Shown: in pieces, positions 11,979-20,638 of the stretch
Numbering within the stretch: position 1 is the stretch's first letter
Layout: each line of letters opens with the position of its first letter
DNA from: JBFLVU01 sp964589625
GTDB taxonomy: Bacteria; Acidobacteriota; UBA4820; DSQY01
DNA: 64,000 nucleotides
Assembly (NCBI GenBank): GCA_964589625.1
Contig: CAZPSH010000015.1
Location: forward strand, 1 to 64,000
Direction of reading: 5' to 3'
The notes under the pieces: model-generated
What the model saw: the letters and a program-made list of their open reading frames with translations, nothing else
Told to the model about the DNA's origin: nothing
Databases searched by the model: none
Position numbers and translations under genes: made by a program

Positions 11979-12723
11979 GGTCCACCTCCCCCTCCTCGCA
12001 GGTCCAGGCCAGGGAGGGGCCCGAGGGGCCGTGAACGAGGGCGAGGCCTCCCCCGTAGGCGGCCCTCAGCCGGGCATCCGAGAAGACCTCCTCCATGGAG
12101 CCCGCCAGGCACAGGCCCTCCCGCGCGTCGAGCCAGAGGATCCGGTTCACCTCGGGTCCGATCTCCCCCAGGTGGTGCGTGACGAGGAGGATGGCCGTGC
12201 CCTCCCGGTTCAGGTCCCTCAGCAGGTGCAGGAGGGCGTGGCGGGTCAGGAGGTCCACGTTGTTCCCCGGTTCGTCGAGGACGAGAACGTCGGGCCGTCG
12301 GTGGAGGGCCCGCGCCACCATCACTCGCTGGCGCTGGCCTCCGGAGAGCGAAGCGAAAGGGGCCTCGGCGAGCCCCTCCAGCCCCAGGCGGCGCAGGACT
12401 TCCTCCGCGGGGGAGAGGCCGCGAAGGTCCAGGGCTCCCAGGTCCACCACCTGACGCACGGAGAGGGGCAGGCTGTCCCTCAGGGTCGTGAGCTGTGGCA
12501 CGTATCCCACGCGCAGGCCCGGCCGGCGGTCCAGGCGCCCGGCGAGGGGCTTCAAGACCCCGAGGACGGTCTTGACGAGGGTCGTTTTTCCGGCCCCGTT
12601 CGGGCCGAAGATGCCCCAGTAGTCCCCGGCGCACACCCGGGCGTCGATCCCCGAGAGGAGGGGCCGCCCGAAGCCGACGGCGACGCCTTCCAGGGTGATG
12701 AGGGCCTCACCCCCGGGCCGCAT
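11971..12723 (-). CDS. znuC: Zinc/manganese ABC transporter ATPase
   Basis: The cytoplasmic ATPase subunit drives the importer. In 250 residues it shows Walker A GPNGAGKTT (about 41-49), the signature LSGGQRQRVMVARAL (about 131), Walker B VLVLDEPGNNVDL, and the H-loop LLVTHHLGEI. It overlaps the permease gene downstream by eight bases and the binding-protein gene upstream by 17 bases, so the three are translationally coupled. Confidence 0.93.
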   Translation of the reverse strand: MRPGGEALITLEGVAVGFGRPLLSGIDARVCAGDYWGIFGPNGAGKTTLVKTVLGVLKPLAGRLDRRPGLRVGYVPQLTTLRDSLPLSVRQVVDLGALDLRGLSPAEEVLRRLGLEGLAEAPFASLSGGQRQRVMVARALHRRPDVLVLDEPGNNVDLLTRHALLHLLRDLNREGTAILLVTHHLGEIGPEVNRILWLDAREGLCLAGSMEEVFSDARLRAAYGGGLALVHGPSGPSLAWTCEEGEVDRV

Positions 12724-13612
12724 CCGCGAGCCTCGAGGCGAGCGTGCGCATCATCTCCCCGTACGTGGCGGCGCCCTCCTGGCCCCCCGTGTAGGCCGGG
12801 ACGAGAACGAGGCGCGCCCCCGTATCCTGGGCCACCCGCCTCGCCACTTTCAAATCCATGTAGGGCTCGGAGACGACGACCCGGACGGCCCCCTCGCGCA
12901 TGGTCCTCTCCAGCTCGAGGAGGCTGGCCGGACCGGGCTTGATGCCCGGTTTGGGCTCCACGTACCCCGCCACGGGGATTCCATAGCGGAGGAAGAAATA
13001 GTTGAGGGTGGAGTGGTAGGTCACGACGGGAGAGCCCCGCAGTGGGGCGATCAGGCGCGCGACTTCAGCGTCCAGGTCCAGAAACCCGCGGGCCGCCGCC
13101 TCTCCCCTCGCCCGGTAGCCTTCGGCCCCAGGTGGATCGAGGCGGCCGAAGGCCTCGGCGATCCCCCGCGCCAGGGCGGCCATGTTCCGGGGGTCGAGGT
13201 GGTAGTGGGGGTTCCCGAAGGGGTGGACGTCCCCCATGGAGCGGTCCACTCCGCCGCGGGGAACCTCGATGGGCGTGATGAACCGGGAGAGGTCCACGTA
13301 GCCCCCGGCGCCCGGCTGGATCTTCCCGTTGCCCGACTGCTGGAGGAGGGGCGGGAGGAAACCGACCTCCAGGTCCAAGCCGTTCAGGAGGAGGGCGTCG
13401 GCCCTGTGGAGGGCCCTCAGGTAGCTGGGCTTGGCTTCCACGTAGTGGGGATCCTGGCGTCCGTCGGCGAGGGCCGAGACCTCCGCCCGGTCACCCCCCA
13501 CGGCTCGGGCCAGCTGGCCGTACACGTCGTAGGTGGCCACCACCCGGAGGCGGTCCCCGGCGGTCGCAGAAAGCCCAAAGAGGAGCAGAAGGGCCGATAA
13601 GGTCATTCGCAT
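12707..13612 (-). CDS. znuA: Periplasmic zinc-binding protein of the ABC importer
   Basis: This cluster A-I solute-binding protein delivers metal to the permease. It has a signal peptide (MRMTLSALLLLFGLSATAG, about 1-19) and the three His-containing ligand regions of the ZnuA/TroA family: DPHYVEAKPS, NPHYHLDPRN and VVTYHSTLNYFF, plus the acidic ligand region VSEPYMDLK. It lacks a long His-rich loop of the kind found in enterobacterial ZnuA. At 301 residues it is of normal length. It starts 34 bases after the outer-membrane protein gene. Confidence 0.9.
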   Translation of the reverse strand: MRMTLSALLLLFGLSATAGDRLRVVATYDVYGQLARAVGGDRAEVSALADGRQDPHYVEAKPSYLRALHRADALLLNGLDLEVGFLPPLLQQSGNGKIQPGAGGYVDLSRFITPIEVPRGGVDRSMGDVHPFGNPHYHLDPRNMAALARGIAEAFGRLDPPGAEGYRARGEAAARGFLDLDAEVARLIAPLRGSPVVTYHSTLNYFFLRYGIPVAGYVEPKPGIKPGPASLLELERTMREGAVRVVVSEPYMDLKVARRVAQDTGARLVLVPAYTGGQEGAATYGEMMRTLASRLADAARG

Positions 13613-13646
13613 GTTCGTCCTTTCTCAAACGAGCCGGGAGGCCGGC

Positions 13647-14969
13647 TCAGAACGGGTGCGCCCCGTGGGGTCCAAGGGAGAATCCGTACTCCAGGACGAG
13701 GGCGTTCTTCGGGCCCAGCACGGCGTAGTCCACGCGCTGGACCTGGACCCTCAGCTTCTGGTACTCGCTGGGATACCAGGTGAGCACGAGGGCGCCGCCC
13801 TGGTCCCTGCGGCCGACTCCCGGGTACTTGACCCAGTCGGCCCGGGCGCCCACCGACCAGCCGCGGGCCACCTGCCAGTCCACGTAGGAGAAGAGGCCTT
13901 CGGTGCGCTCCGTCCATCGCAAAGGGGAGGCGGAAACGGCGGGTTCCGCCGCGGGGCCGTGGACGCGGTAGTCCCTCCTCATGTACTCGGTCCGCCACAG
14001 GAAGGTCCGGTGGCGGTTGGAGAGAGGGCGCCGGCGGTAGGTCAGAGACAGGTTGCCCAGCCGCGTGGCCCCCCCCGTCGCGTTCTTTCCCCCCAGGCCC
14101 GAGAGGAGCGCCTCCACGCTGGACTCCTCCGACAGGTCCCAGAAGTGGCGCCACGCCAGGAGGTAGGCGAGGTCCGAGCGCCGACCGCCGAAGAGGTCGT
14201 CGCTCCGCCCGCCGAGCACCTCGGCGGTGATGTCGCTCAGCCAGGGAGTGGGCAGGATCTTGGTCAGACCGAGCCCCACCTCGTTCAGGCCGTGGCCTTC
14301 CCCGCCCAGAACCGCGTTCAGCGCCAGGGGGCGGTCGGCCTGGTACCAGGTGTGCGTGTGGAGCGCGTTCTCCTTGCCGAAGCCCGCGTAGAAGCGCCCC
14401 GCCTTCAGGGTCAGGCCTCCCGGAAGTCCCGGAAAGACGGCGTAGGCCTCCTCCACTTCGGCGGTGTATCCCTCCGAATGGGCGTGCTCCTCTTCCGCGT
14501 GGCCTCCCTCCCCCGTGAAGCGCTCGGCCAGCGCCCCGCCGTGTCCGTGCTTGTGGAGGGCCAGGGACGCGAAAGCCCGGGCGTAGGGGTCGATGCTGGC
14601 GGAGAAGGACAGCTCCAGCTCCCTCAGCGTGGCGGCGTCGGAGGCCGTCCACCGCGGGTCGTTCCCGGCCGAGAAGGTGAAGTCGGGGATCACGGAGAGG
14701 GAGGGGTTGAGGAGGTTCGCCGCGGGGGGCGCGGCGGGGGCGGCCGGCAGGCCGGGGGCCTGGCGCCCGGACGTGGCGGCCTCACGCAGGGCGGCCACCT
14801 CCTTCTTCAGTTCTTCGATCTGGGCTTCGTACTGCGCCGTCAGCTCGGCCATGCGGCCTTCGAGGGCGGCAAGTTTCCTTTCGATTTCGCCCGGTCCGGT
14901 CTGCGCCCTGAGGGCCGTCAAGACGGCCAGGGCCATGCAGGCCACCGGGAGGAAATGGGTCTTCCTCAT
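13647..14969 (-). CDS. Outer-membrane beta-barrel protein with coiled-coil N-terminus and His-rich loop, linked to zinc uptake
   Basis: The 440-residue protein has a signal peptide (MRKTHFLPVACMALAVLTAL), a coiled coil at about 28-65 (EIERKLAALEGRMAELTAQY, IEELKKEVAALRE), a Pro/Ala linker, then alternating hydrophobic/polar strands ending in F, as expected of an outer-membrane barrel (LRELELSFSASIDPYARAFA, GLTLKAGRFYAGFGKENALH, terminal GPHGAHPF). A predicted extracellular loop is His-rich: HKHGHGG and GGHAEEEHAHSEG. Its place directly before znuABC suggests metal capture or passage across the outer membrane. No TonB box or plug domain is seen, so it is porin-like rather than a TonB-dependent receptor. 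Confidence 0.8.
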   Translation of the reverse strand: MRKTHFLPVACMALAVLTALRAQTGPGEIERKLAALEGRMAELTAQYEAQIEELKKEVAALREAATSGRQAPGLPAAPAAPPAANLLNPSLSVIPDFTFSAGNDPRWTASDAATLRELELSFSASIDPYARAFASLALHKHGHGGALAERFTGEGGHAEEEHAHSEGYTAEVEEAYAVFPGLPGGLTLKAGRFYAGFGKENALHTHTWYQADRPLALNAVLGGEGHGLNEVGLGLTKILPTPWLSDITAEVLGGRSDDLFGGRRSDLAYLLAWRHFWDLSEESSVEALLSGLGGKNATGGATRLGNLSLTYRRRPLSNRHRTFLWRTEYMRRDYRVHGPAAEPAVSASPLRWTERTEGLFSYVDWQVARGWSVGARADWVKYPGVGRRDQGGALVLTWYPSEYQKLRVQVQRVDYAVLGPKNALVLEYGFSLGPHGAHPF

Positions 14970-15036
14970 GCGCGGGTCTCCCGGAAAGAATGTGGCGCGT
15001 AGATTCTACAGCGATGGAACCCGACCCGGAGGCGGA

Positions 15037-15312
15037 TCAGGAGGGGGGCGCCCGGCCCTTCGGAGCCTCGCGGCCCGCGGACACCGGGCGGTAGATGACA
15101 AGAGCCGGGGGCGGAGAGGCCGGCGCGTCGGGCAGCCGCACGGAGAGCGGTTCCTCCGGCCGGTCCGCGCCCCCGCCGGCGCTGGCGCAGACGGGACAGT
15201 CGTGGTCCGACCGGCCGACCCCTTCGCCTTCCGCCGGCGCGTGGAAGTGCAGGAGCAGGCCAAAAAGGCCCACCGCAATCAGGATCGCAAGAGTCTTTTT
15301 CAGCGTCCCCAT
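15037..15312 (-). CDS. Small exported His/Cys protein (HDCPVC motif) at the head of the zinc operon
   Basis: This 91-residue protein begins MGTLKKTLAILIAVGLFGLL, a signal peptide or membrane anchor, then HFHAPAEGEG and SDHDCPVCAS. The His run and CPVC motif resemble small DUF2946-type proteins associated with metal transport; that similarity is from memory. The C-terminal half is Pro-rich and low-complexity. It lies 67 bases upstream of the outer-membrane protein gene and is probably its operon partner. The start at 15312 was chosen because hydrophobic sequence begins immediately and GGGCAGGG precedes it. Confidence 0.65.
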   Translation of the reverse strand: MGTLKKTLAILIAVGLFGLLLHFHAPAEGEGVGRSDHDCPVCASAGGGADRPEEPLSVRLPDAPASPPPALVIYRPVSAGREAPKGRAPPS

Positions 15313-15327
15313 GCCCTGCCCTCGGCC

Positions 15328-15336
15328 ACTATAACA
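15328..15336 (-). promoter_or_regulatory. Candidate extended -10 promoter of the zinc uptake operon
   Basis: The minus strand reads TGTTATAGT, an extended -10. It would give a leader of only about ten bases before the small His/Cys protein, so either the leader is very short or the start is wrong. I saw no clear Zur-type palindrome beside it. Confidence 0.3.
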
Positions 15337-15389
15337 CGAACTCCAAGGCGCCATTCCCCCGCGGGTCTTATGGAAAGCGTGGACTCTCC

Positions 15390-16379
15390 CTAGTCGGGCA
15401 GGGCCTCGTACTTTCGACGCCGCCGGCGATAGGCCGCCGCCACGGCGGCGAAGAAGAGGACGAGGACGGCCGTCCACAGGAGGCCGGGCGAAGAGAGAAC
15501 CACCACCCATTCCCCCCACCAGGGGAGGTTCTTGGCCCACGCCCGGAAGGCGGCGTCGGGCGGCATCCCAAAGGTCACGGCGAAGGCGGCGTCCACCGAT
15601 CCCATCCGCCTCGCCTGGTCCAGAAAGGCGCGGAGGGAGGCGTCATCCTTGAAGAGGTCCCGCACGAAGCCCTTGGCCAGGGCGTAGGAACGCCGCACGG
15701 CGCCCTCGCCCTGGGCGAAGTCCTCCTCCATCTGGGCGATCCGCCAGCGGCCCCTGGCCACATCCCTCAGGGCGAGCGCCGCGTTCCACTCGTCGCTCAG
15801 GCCCCACTCCCCCGCGGCGCGCATGGCCAGGCCCTCGTCGAACCACCGGGGGGGACGCTTCCCCAAGGCCCGGTACAGGGCCACGTGGGAGACCTCGTGG
15901 ACGAGGGTCTGACGGCCGTCGCCGAAGGGGTAGCGCCCACAGCGGGAGAGGATGATGACGATCCTCCCCTCCTCCTCCACCGCCGCGCCCGCGGCGAAGG
16001 GCGGAAGGCCGGCCCACTCGGGCGGCAATTGGCCGGGCGTCGCGGCCACGGTCACCCGGACGGGCGCACCTCGAAGCTCCGCCGGGACCCCGTAGAGGGC
16101 CTCGAGTCGGGCCCGCGCCTCCACGAAAGCGCGCTCGTACTCCCGGGGATCCGGCTGGCCGAGGGCCCCCAGCGAAAGCAGGACCGCCGCCACGGCGACG
16201 GCCAGGGTGGGCAACAGGAGGATCAGGCAGTCCAGGACGAGGGCCACGAGGCGGCGTCCGGGGGAAACCAGGGGCTGGCCCACGAGGGAGGGGGCCACGT
16301 GAAGGACGCCGGCCGTCAGACGCCGAGTCCATAGGCCCTTCCCGGCGCGGGGGGCCGGCGCCTTCGACCTGGCCCTCAT
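15390..16379 (-). CDS. Membrane-anchored zinc metallopeptidase (peptidase MA-like, gluzincin)
   Basis: The catalytic motif LVHEVSHVAL (HExxH) is followed by PPRWFDEGLAMRAAGEWG, whose Glu about 20 residues on would be the third zinc ligand, as in peptidase MA-like proteins. A hydrophobic segment near the N-terminus (LVALVLDCLILLLPTLAVAV) and one near the C-terminus (SSPGLLWTAVLVLFFAAVAA) would place the catalytic domain outside the cytoplasm. The start at 16379 is taken because it falls just after the upstream thioesterase stop. The substrate is unknown. Confidence 0.75.
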   Translation of the reverse strand: MRARSKAPAPRAGKGLWTRRLTAGVLHVAPSLVGQPLVSPGRRLVALVLDCLILLLPTLAVAVAAVLLSLGALGQPDPREYERAFVEARARLEALYGVPAELRGAPVRVTVAATPGQLPPEWAGLPPFAAGAAVEEEGRIVIILSRCGRYPFGDGRQTLVHEVSHVALYRALGKRPPRWFDEGLAMRAAGEWGLSDEWNAALALRDVARGRWRIAQMEEDFAQGEGAVRRSYALAKGFVRDLFKDDASLRAFLDQARRMGSVDAAFAVTFGMPPDAAFRAWAKNLPWWGEWVVVLSSPGLLWTAVLVLFFAAVAAAYRRRRRKYEALPD

Positions 16380-16383
16380 CGGG

Positions 16384-16767
16384 TCACGGCGCGAGGACCG
16401 GGGTAGGCCGGCCCTGGGCATCCAGCGCCACCATGTGGAAGAGCCCGGAGGTGCACAGGTGGCGGGCGCCCGTCGCCGCCTCCTCCCGGGACATCTTCAC
16501 CTCCACAACCATGGAGGTCCGTCCCACGGTGAGGACCTGCGCCTCCACCACGGCGATGTCCCCCCACTTGACCGGGACCTTGAAGTCGAGACGCTCGATG
16601 GAGGCCGTCACGCAGGTCTTGCCCGAGAGGCGGATGGCCGCGAGCCCCGCCGCGATGTCCATCCACTGGACCGCGCGGCCGCCGAAGAGCGCACCGAGGG
16701 GGTTCGTGTCGATGGGCAGCACGAGGTGGCTGGCCGACGCCCTGCCCTTGGTCAGGTCCAGTTCCAT
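16384..16767 (-). CDS. Acyl-CoA thioesterase, hotdog fold (YciA/BACH type)
   Basis: This cytoplasmic enzyme hydrolyses acyl-CoA to free acid and CoA. The 127-residue single hotdog domain has the signature PIDTNPLGALFGGRAVQWMD with the catalytic Asp region, followed by VTASIERLDFKVPVKWGDI and the conserved VEVKMSREE. A single domain is the bacterial YciA-like length. It lies between ychF (28 bases upstream) and the metallopeptidase (four bases downstream). Confidence 0.88.
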   Translation of the reverse strand: MELDLTKGRASASHLVLPIDTNPLGALFGGRAVQWMDIAAGLAAIRLSGKTCVTASIERLDFKVPVKWGDIAVVEAQVLTVGRTSMVVEVKMSREEAATGARHLCTSGLFHMVALDAQGRPTPVLAP

Positions 16768-16795
16768 GGTGGCCTCCCGATGGGAACCGCCGCGC

Positions 16796-17893
16796 TCACA
16801 CGTTGAAGCGGAAGAGGCACACGTCGCCCTCCCGCATGACGTAGTCCCGTCCCTCGGACCGGTAAAGTCCCCGCTCCTTGACCTTTTTCTCGTCCCGGGA
16901 GCAGGCCACCCAGTCCTCGTAGGAATAGACCTCCAGCCGGATGAAGCCCCGCTCCAGGTCCGAGTGGATCTTGCCCGCGGCCTGGGGCGCCCGGGTGCCG
17001 CGCGCGATGGTCCAGGCTCGGGTCTCCTTGTCGCCGGCCGTGAGGAAGGTCATGAGGTCCAGGGAGGAGAAGGCGGCGTGGATGAGCTTGGAGAGGCCCG
17101 ATTCGCTCAGGCCGTAGGCCGCCATGAAGTCCTGCCGGTCCGCCTCGGGCAGCAGGGCCATTTCGGCCTCCACCTTCCCGCAGATCCTCAGGCAGGCCCG
17201 CCCCTCGCGCACCGCCAGGGCCTCCAGGGCGGAGGCGTGACGGTGGCCCGGCTCGAGCCCGGCCTCGTCGACGTTGGCCACGTAGATGACGGGCTTTACG
17301 GTGAGGAGGAAGAGGTCCGACAGGAGGGGCGCCTCCTCGGGACGGACCTCCGCCTGCGCGGCGAAGCGGCCCTCCTCCAGGACCGCCTTGAGCCGTTCCA
17401 GAACCTCCATGAGCTTCCGGGCGGGCGCGTCCCCCGAGCGGGCGAGCTTGACCGTCCGCTCCATCCGCCGCTCCACGGCCGACAGGTCGGCGAGGGCCAG
17501 CTCGAGGTTCACCGTCTCGGCGTCGCGCACGGGGTCCACGGAGCCCTCTTCGTGGGGAACGTTCGGGTCGTCGAAGCACCGCACCACGTGGACGACGGCG
17601 TCCACCTCCCGGATGTGGGCCAGGAACTGATTCCCGAGCCCGCCACCCCGCGACGAGCCCCGCACCAGGCCGGCCACGTCCACGAACTGGAGGGTCGTGG
17701 GGGTGATCTTCTTCGACTTGAAGACCCTTCCGAGGTCCGTCAGACGAGGGTCGGGCACCTGCGCCTGGCCGATGTTGGGGTCCGCCGAGGCGCCCGTGAA
17801 GCCCCCCACCTCCGCGCTCGACGCCGTGAGGGCGTTGAAGATGGTCGTCTTCCCCGCCCTCGCCAGTCCCACGATGCCGCACGACAGCGCCAT
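16796..17893 (-). CDS. ychF: Redox-regulated ATPase/GTPase YchF (Obg family)
   Basis: YchF binds ribosomes and prefers ATP. The P-loop is GLARAGKTTIFNAL, a variant of the usual GLPNVGKST, with G3 DVAGLVRGSSRGGGLGNQFL and the C-terminal TGS domain ending RDYVMREGDVCLFRFNV. At 365 residues from 17893 (GGAGGG seven bases upstream) it is of normal length. An in-frame extension to 18037 lacks homologous sequence and was not used. Confidence 0.93.
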   Translation of the reverse strand: MALSCGIVGLARAGKTTIFNALTASSAEVGGFTGASADPNIGQAQVPDPRLTDLGRVFKSKKITPTTLQFVDVAGLVRGSSRGGGLGNQFLAHIREVDAVVHVVRCFDDPNVPHEEGSVDPVRDAETVNLELALADLSAVERRMERTVKLARSGDAPARKLMEVLERLKAVLEEGRFAAQAEVRPEEAPLLSDLFLLTVKPVIYVANVDEAGLEPGHRHASALEALAVREGRACLRICGKVEAEMALLPEADRQDFMAAYGLSESGLSKLIHAAFSSLDLMTFLTAGDKETRAWTIARGTRAPQAAGKIHSDLERGFIRLEVYSYEDWVACSRDEKKVKERGLYRSEGRDYVMREGDVCLFRFNV

Positions 17894-18084
17894 GTCTCCC
17901 TCCGGCCCGCGCCGCGGCCATCCTAGCACACGCACGGGAAGGTGGTCATTCCCAAATCGTGTACGCATGTTGGCACGGGTTTCCGCAATGCGCCTCAATC
18001 GGGGATTGATCACTCCCTTCGCCACCGTCGCCACCATCGACGTGGAGCATCGGGTCCGAACCTATACAGAGCGGCAAAACTGAA

Positions 18085-18271
18085 TGCGAGGGGCTCAGCC
18101 CTCCACGTAGATTCCGGCGGCGCCCCCGCCCTCTCCCTCACCTACCGCACCGGCGGCCACTACGACTTCATCCCCACCGCCCTCCCCTCCCGCGGCCTCA
18201 GCCTCTCCGACCTCTCCTGGCACCTCTCCGACCACTTCCCCCTGTGGGTCGAGTTCGGGACCAGGGATTGA
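18085..18271 (+). pseudogene. C-terminal remnant of an endonuclease/exonuclease/phosphatase-family gene
   Basis: The segment ends GGHYDFIPTALPSRGLSL followed by SDLSWHLSDHFPLWVEF and a stop. SDHxPLW is the conserved C-terminal block of the EEP fold, with its catalytic Asp-His pair. The rest of the domain is absent: upstream lies the ychF promoter region. It is a truncated leftover at the left edge of the accessory region. The remainder of 17894-18385 has no other gene. Confidence 0.6.
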
Positions 18272-18285
18272 GGGAGGGATTCACC

Positions 18286-18309
18286 GCGGAGACGCGGAGG
18301 CGCGGAGGA
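18286..18309. repeat. Octamer tandem repeat GCGGAGRM x3
   Basis: GCGGAGAC, GCGGAGGC and GCGGAGGA stand in tandem just after the nuclease remnant. It is one of several short intergenic tandem repeats in this genome. Confidence 0.5.
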
Positions 18310-18385
18310 AAAGTCTGACCCAAGAAGAGATGGATTGGTTCCCGTTGGGGGCCGCGGAAACTGGCCTGCCCTTACACCGCCTTTT

Positions 18386-19126
18386 TTATACAGATTTGCC
18401 CGCCAAGAGCGGCACGTGTGCATATCCCAACAGCCGGTCCATGTCGGCGAGGATGTAGTCGAACCCGGCGACGCGGGCGGTGCGGTTGCCTTCAATCGTA
18501 TAGAGGAGGCCGTGGGCGGTGTGGTGGACGAGTCCCGCATGGCCCTGCCACCCGGCGGCACGCACGCGCCACCAGACCACCACGTCGCCGGGCTGGGGCT
18601 CGTAGCCCTCACCGGGAAGGTGGGCCCAGCCCTTCCGCTTGCACTGCGACAGGAGGTCCCGCGCCCCCACGGTGTACCGGAAGGGCATGGGCGCCCCGCC
18701 CTGGGCGAAGCACCAGGAGACGAAGGCCGCGCACCAGGAGGAGCCCTCGGGCGCCAGGCCGTTCAGGTACGTTCTCACCCACGGCCCGCGGTTGTTGCCA
18801 CCCTCCTCCCCCGCCCCCGCCTTCAACTCCCCGATGGCCGCTCTCAAGGCCGCCCGCCCCGCCGCGCTCCCCCCGAAGGATGCGGGAGGCTCCACCTCGT
18901 AGCGGATCAGCGGCACCGGGCACACGTCCCGCCCGTGCTCCAGCGCCCACCACGTCAGCGGCCCCGCCACCCCGTCCACCGCCAGCGGCCGCCCGTGCGG
19001 GTCCACCGCCTGCGCCTGAAAGGCCCGCAACGCCGCCCGCGTCCTCCGGCCCATCACCCCGTCCACCGGGCCCGGATCGAAGCCGAGGGCCTTGAGGCGC
19101 TTTTGCAGGTCAATGCAAGATTTCAT
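18386..19126 (-). CDS. Peptidoglycan-binding plus CHAP amidase/peptidase, endolysin-like
   Basis: The 246-residue protein has a peptidoglycan-binding domain at 4-60 (LQKRLKALGFDPGPVDGVMG, RTRAALRAFQAQ) and a CHAP-type hydrolase at about 100-240 with the catalytic Cys in SSWCAAFVSWCF and His in WQGHAGLVHH. There is no signal peptide, which fits a phage endolysin needing a holin or a cargo hydrolase better than a secreted autolysin. Phage structural genes are absent nearby. It is the last gene of the accessory minus-strand run. Confidence 0.85.
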   Translation of the reverse strand: MKSCIDLQKRLKALGFDPGPVDGVMGRRTRAALRAFQAQAVDPHGRPLAVDGVAGPLTWWALEHGRDVCPVPLIRYEVEPPASFGGSAAGRAALRAAIGELKAGAGEEGGNNRGPWVRTYLNGLAPEGSSWCAAFVSWCFAQGGAPMPFRYTVGARDLLSQCKRKGWAHLPGEGYEPQPGDVVVWWRVRAAGWQGHAGLVHHTAHGLLYTIEGNRTARVAGFDYILADMDRLLGYAHVPLLAGKSV

Positions 19127-19220
19127 AGTGACACCCTGTGCGTGATGGCCCTACCGCCTCGCCCTCCTGGCCCATTCCGTTCAGGCGCATGACGCGCAAA
19201 CCCACGTTCAGCGCGCCTCT

Positions 19221-20018
19221 TCATGAGCGCGAATCCGAGGGTGCCTTACCAAACGCGGCTCCGCCGAGCGGAGACACTCGGATGAAGTTCTCGTATTTTT
19301 CGGACACGAAGGAATCGCTAAAGAGCGCGGCCTTCTCGCACAACGCCCCGATCCGCCCATATCCGGCGGTGGTGCTGGCATACAGAAACAGCAGGCCCTT
19401 CTCTTCATCGGAGAGTATCGCCTTCAAGACATCCAGACTCGCCTGCGTCTGCTCCTCGCTCCTGGAATTCTCAAGGACATGCTTGAGGGTGGTCTCCACC
19501 AGGCGGAAGTAGCTGCCCAGGTACCGAAGGTAATGTATTTGCTGCGTCTGGTACCAACCCTCGTAGCCCGCCAGGGTGGTCCTCGAGTCGTTCGCGAACG
19601 CCTCGAATTGCAGCTTAAGCGCACCCCATACCCTCTGTAGGCCCTCCATGCCATGCAAGTTTCCCTCGGTGAACATCTTCCCCGTGCGAACATTCTCCAC
19701 CACTTGCCGATGGTGGTGAAGGAGTTCGAAGAAAGCGGTCTGGGACCTCTCGACCTGGGACTGCTCACGCTGAAGCTTAAGCTCGTGCATTTGCAGGACC
19801 AGCGCAACAACAACGAAGACCAGACTCAGACCAGAAAGGACTGCCGATATCGTCTCCGCATAGTACGCGGATTCCGCCCACCCGGCGGGTTTCAAAATGC
19901 ACTTCACAACGTACGGCCACAATCCCAGGGCAACGAGCGTCGCGCCGATCCCCAGGGCGAGGCCCTTTCTTTGCCAACCGCTCCCCTTGCCTTTGAAAGC
20001 AGACAATTGCTGGTCCAT
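19221..20018 (-). CDS. Membrane protein of the putative phage abortive-infection family (putAbiC-like)
   Basis: The protein has two transmembrane segments (LALGIGATLVALGLWPYVV; ISAVLSGLSLVFVVVALVLQ), then a helical region with the family-like block QTAFFELLHHHRQVVENV and a C-terminal helical domain (IHYLRYLGSYFRLVETTLKH). This matches my memory of the putative AbiC family (PF16872); members are associated with phage exclusion but mechanisms are unclear. The start at 20018 is chosen over 20045 for the GAAGGAG seven bases upstream. It is about 265 residues and has its own 128-base upstream gap. Confidence 0.7.
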   Translation of the reverse strand: MDQQLSAFKGKGSGWQRKGLALGIGATLVALGLWPYVVKCILKPAGWAESAYYAETISAVLSGLSLVFVVVALVLQMHELKLQREQSQVERSQTAFFELLHHHRQVVENVRTGKMFTEGNLHGMEGLQRVWGALKLQFEAFANDSRTTLAGYEGWYQTQQIHYLRYLGSYFRLVETTLKHVLENSRSEEQTQASLDVLKAILSDEEKGLLFLYASTTAGYGRIGALCEKAALFSDSFVSEKYENFIRVSPLGGAAFGKAPSDSRS

Positions 20019-20146
20019 GGTCGGGCTCCTTCCGCACACTTCCATCCCTGTTTATCCACGGCCCCTGCGCATCCAGACTGCGTTGCACTCTGAAAGTCGC
20101 AGGAGCCAGCCATTGAAGTACGATCCTCCCCTGTGCTCCTCGTCCA

Positions 20147-20578
20147 TCAGGGGACCGGATGGTCACATTTCTCGCAAATGCCAGGCGGATGGCCGAAAAG
20201 GCTCCTCCGATTCTGCCACAGGCGCTTGGCCTCGTCCGATTGTTTCCTGTCGCCCTTCCAGAAGTTGCAGAGACATTTCGCAAAGTACTCCTCGGCCATG
20301 ATGTACATCGCGGTCGCGAGCCCCTTGCGCCGATGGTCTGGCCTTACCTTCACATTGTTGCAGTGGCAGAAATCGAAATCATCCCCAAAATCCGCTTCGG
20401 CGCACTTCGTTCCCTCTCGCAAGACTCGGGCATACAAATCTCTAAGACCGACTGTCAGACCTTGGAGTTCGTATCCCTCTGCGCGTACCCCTTGGAGCAG
20501 CCGAGCCCTGTCCCCTTCACTGGCTTCCGTCCACGGGGTCCACTCTCCAATGCAAAGGGGAGGATCTTCCGGGCTCAC
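20147..20578 (-). CDS. GNAT-family acetyltransferase
   Basis: A GNAT acetyl-CoA-binding motif is visible at VRPDHRRKGLATAMYIMAEE (R/Q-x-x-G-x-A pattern). The N-terminal part (EGYELQGLTVGLRDLYARVL) fits the first strands and helices of the fold. The C-terminus ends GICEKCDHPVP, a CxxC tail not usual for the family. The GTG start at 20578 with GAGGAGG upstream gives 143 residues. A longer in-frame start at 20773 would read through intergenic repeats and was rejected. The substrate is unknown. Confidence 0.7.
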   Translation of the reverse strand: MSPEDPPLCIGEWTPWTEASEGDRARLLQGVRAEGYELQGLTVGLRDLYARVLREGTKCAEADFGDDFDFCHCNNVKVRPDHRRKGLATAMYIMAEEYFAKCLCNFWKGDRKQSDEAKRLWQNRRSLFGHPPGICEKCDHPVP

Positions 20579-20638
20579 CTGACCTCCTCGATACGGCTCG
20601 ATGGGCGGAGCTTTAAGAGCGAATCCTTTGTTGCCCCT

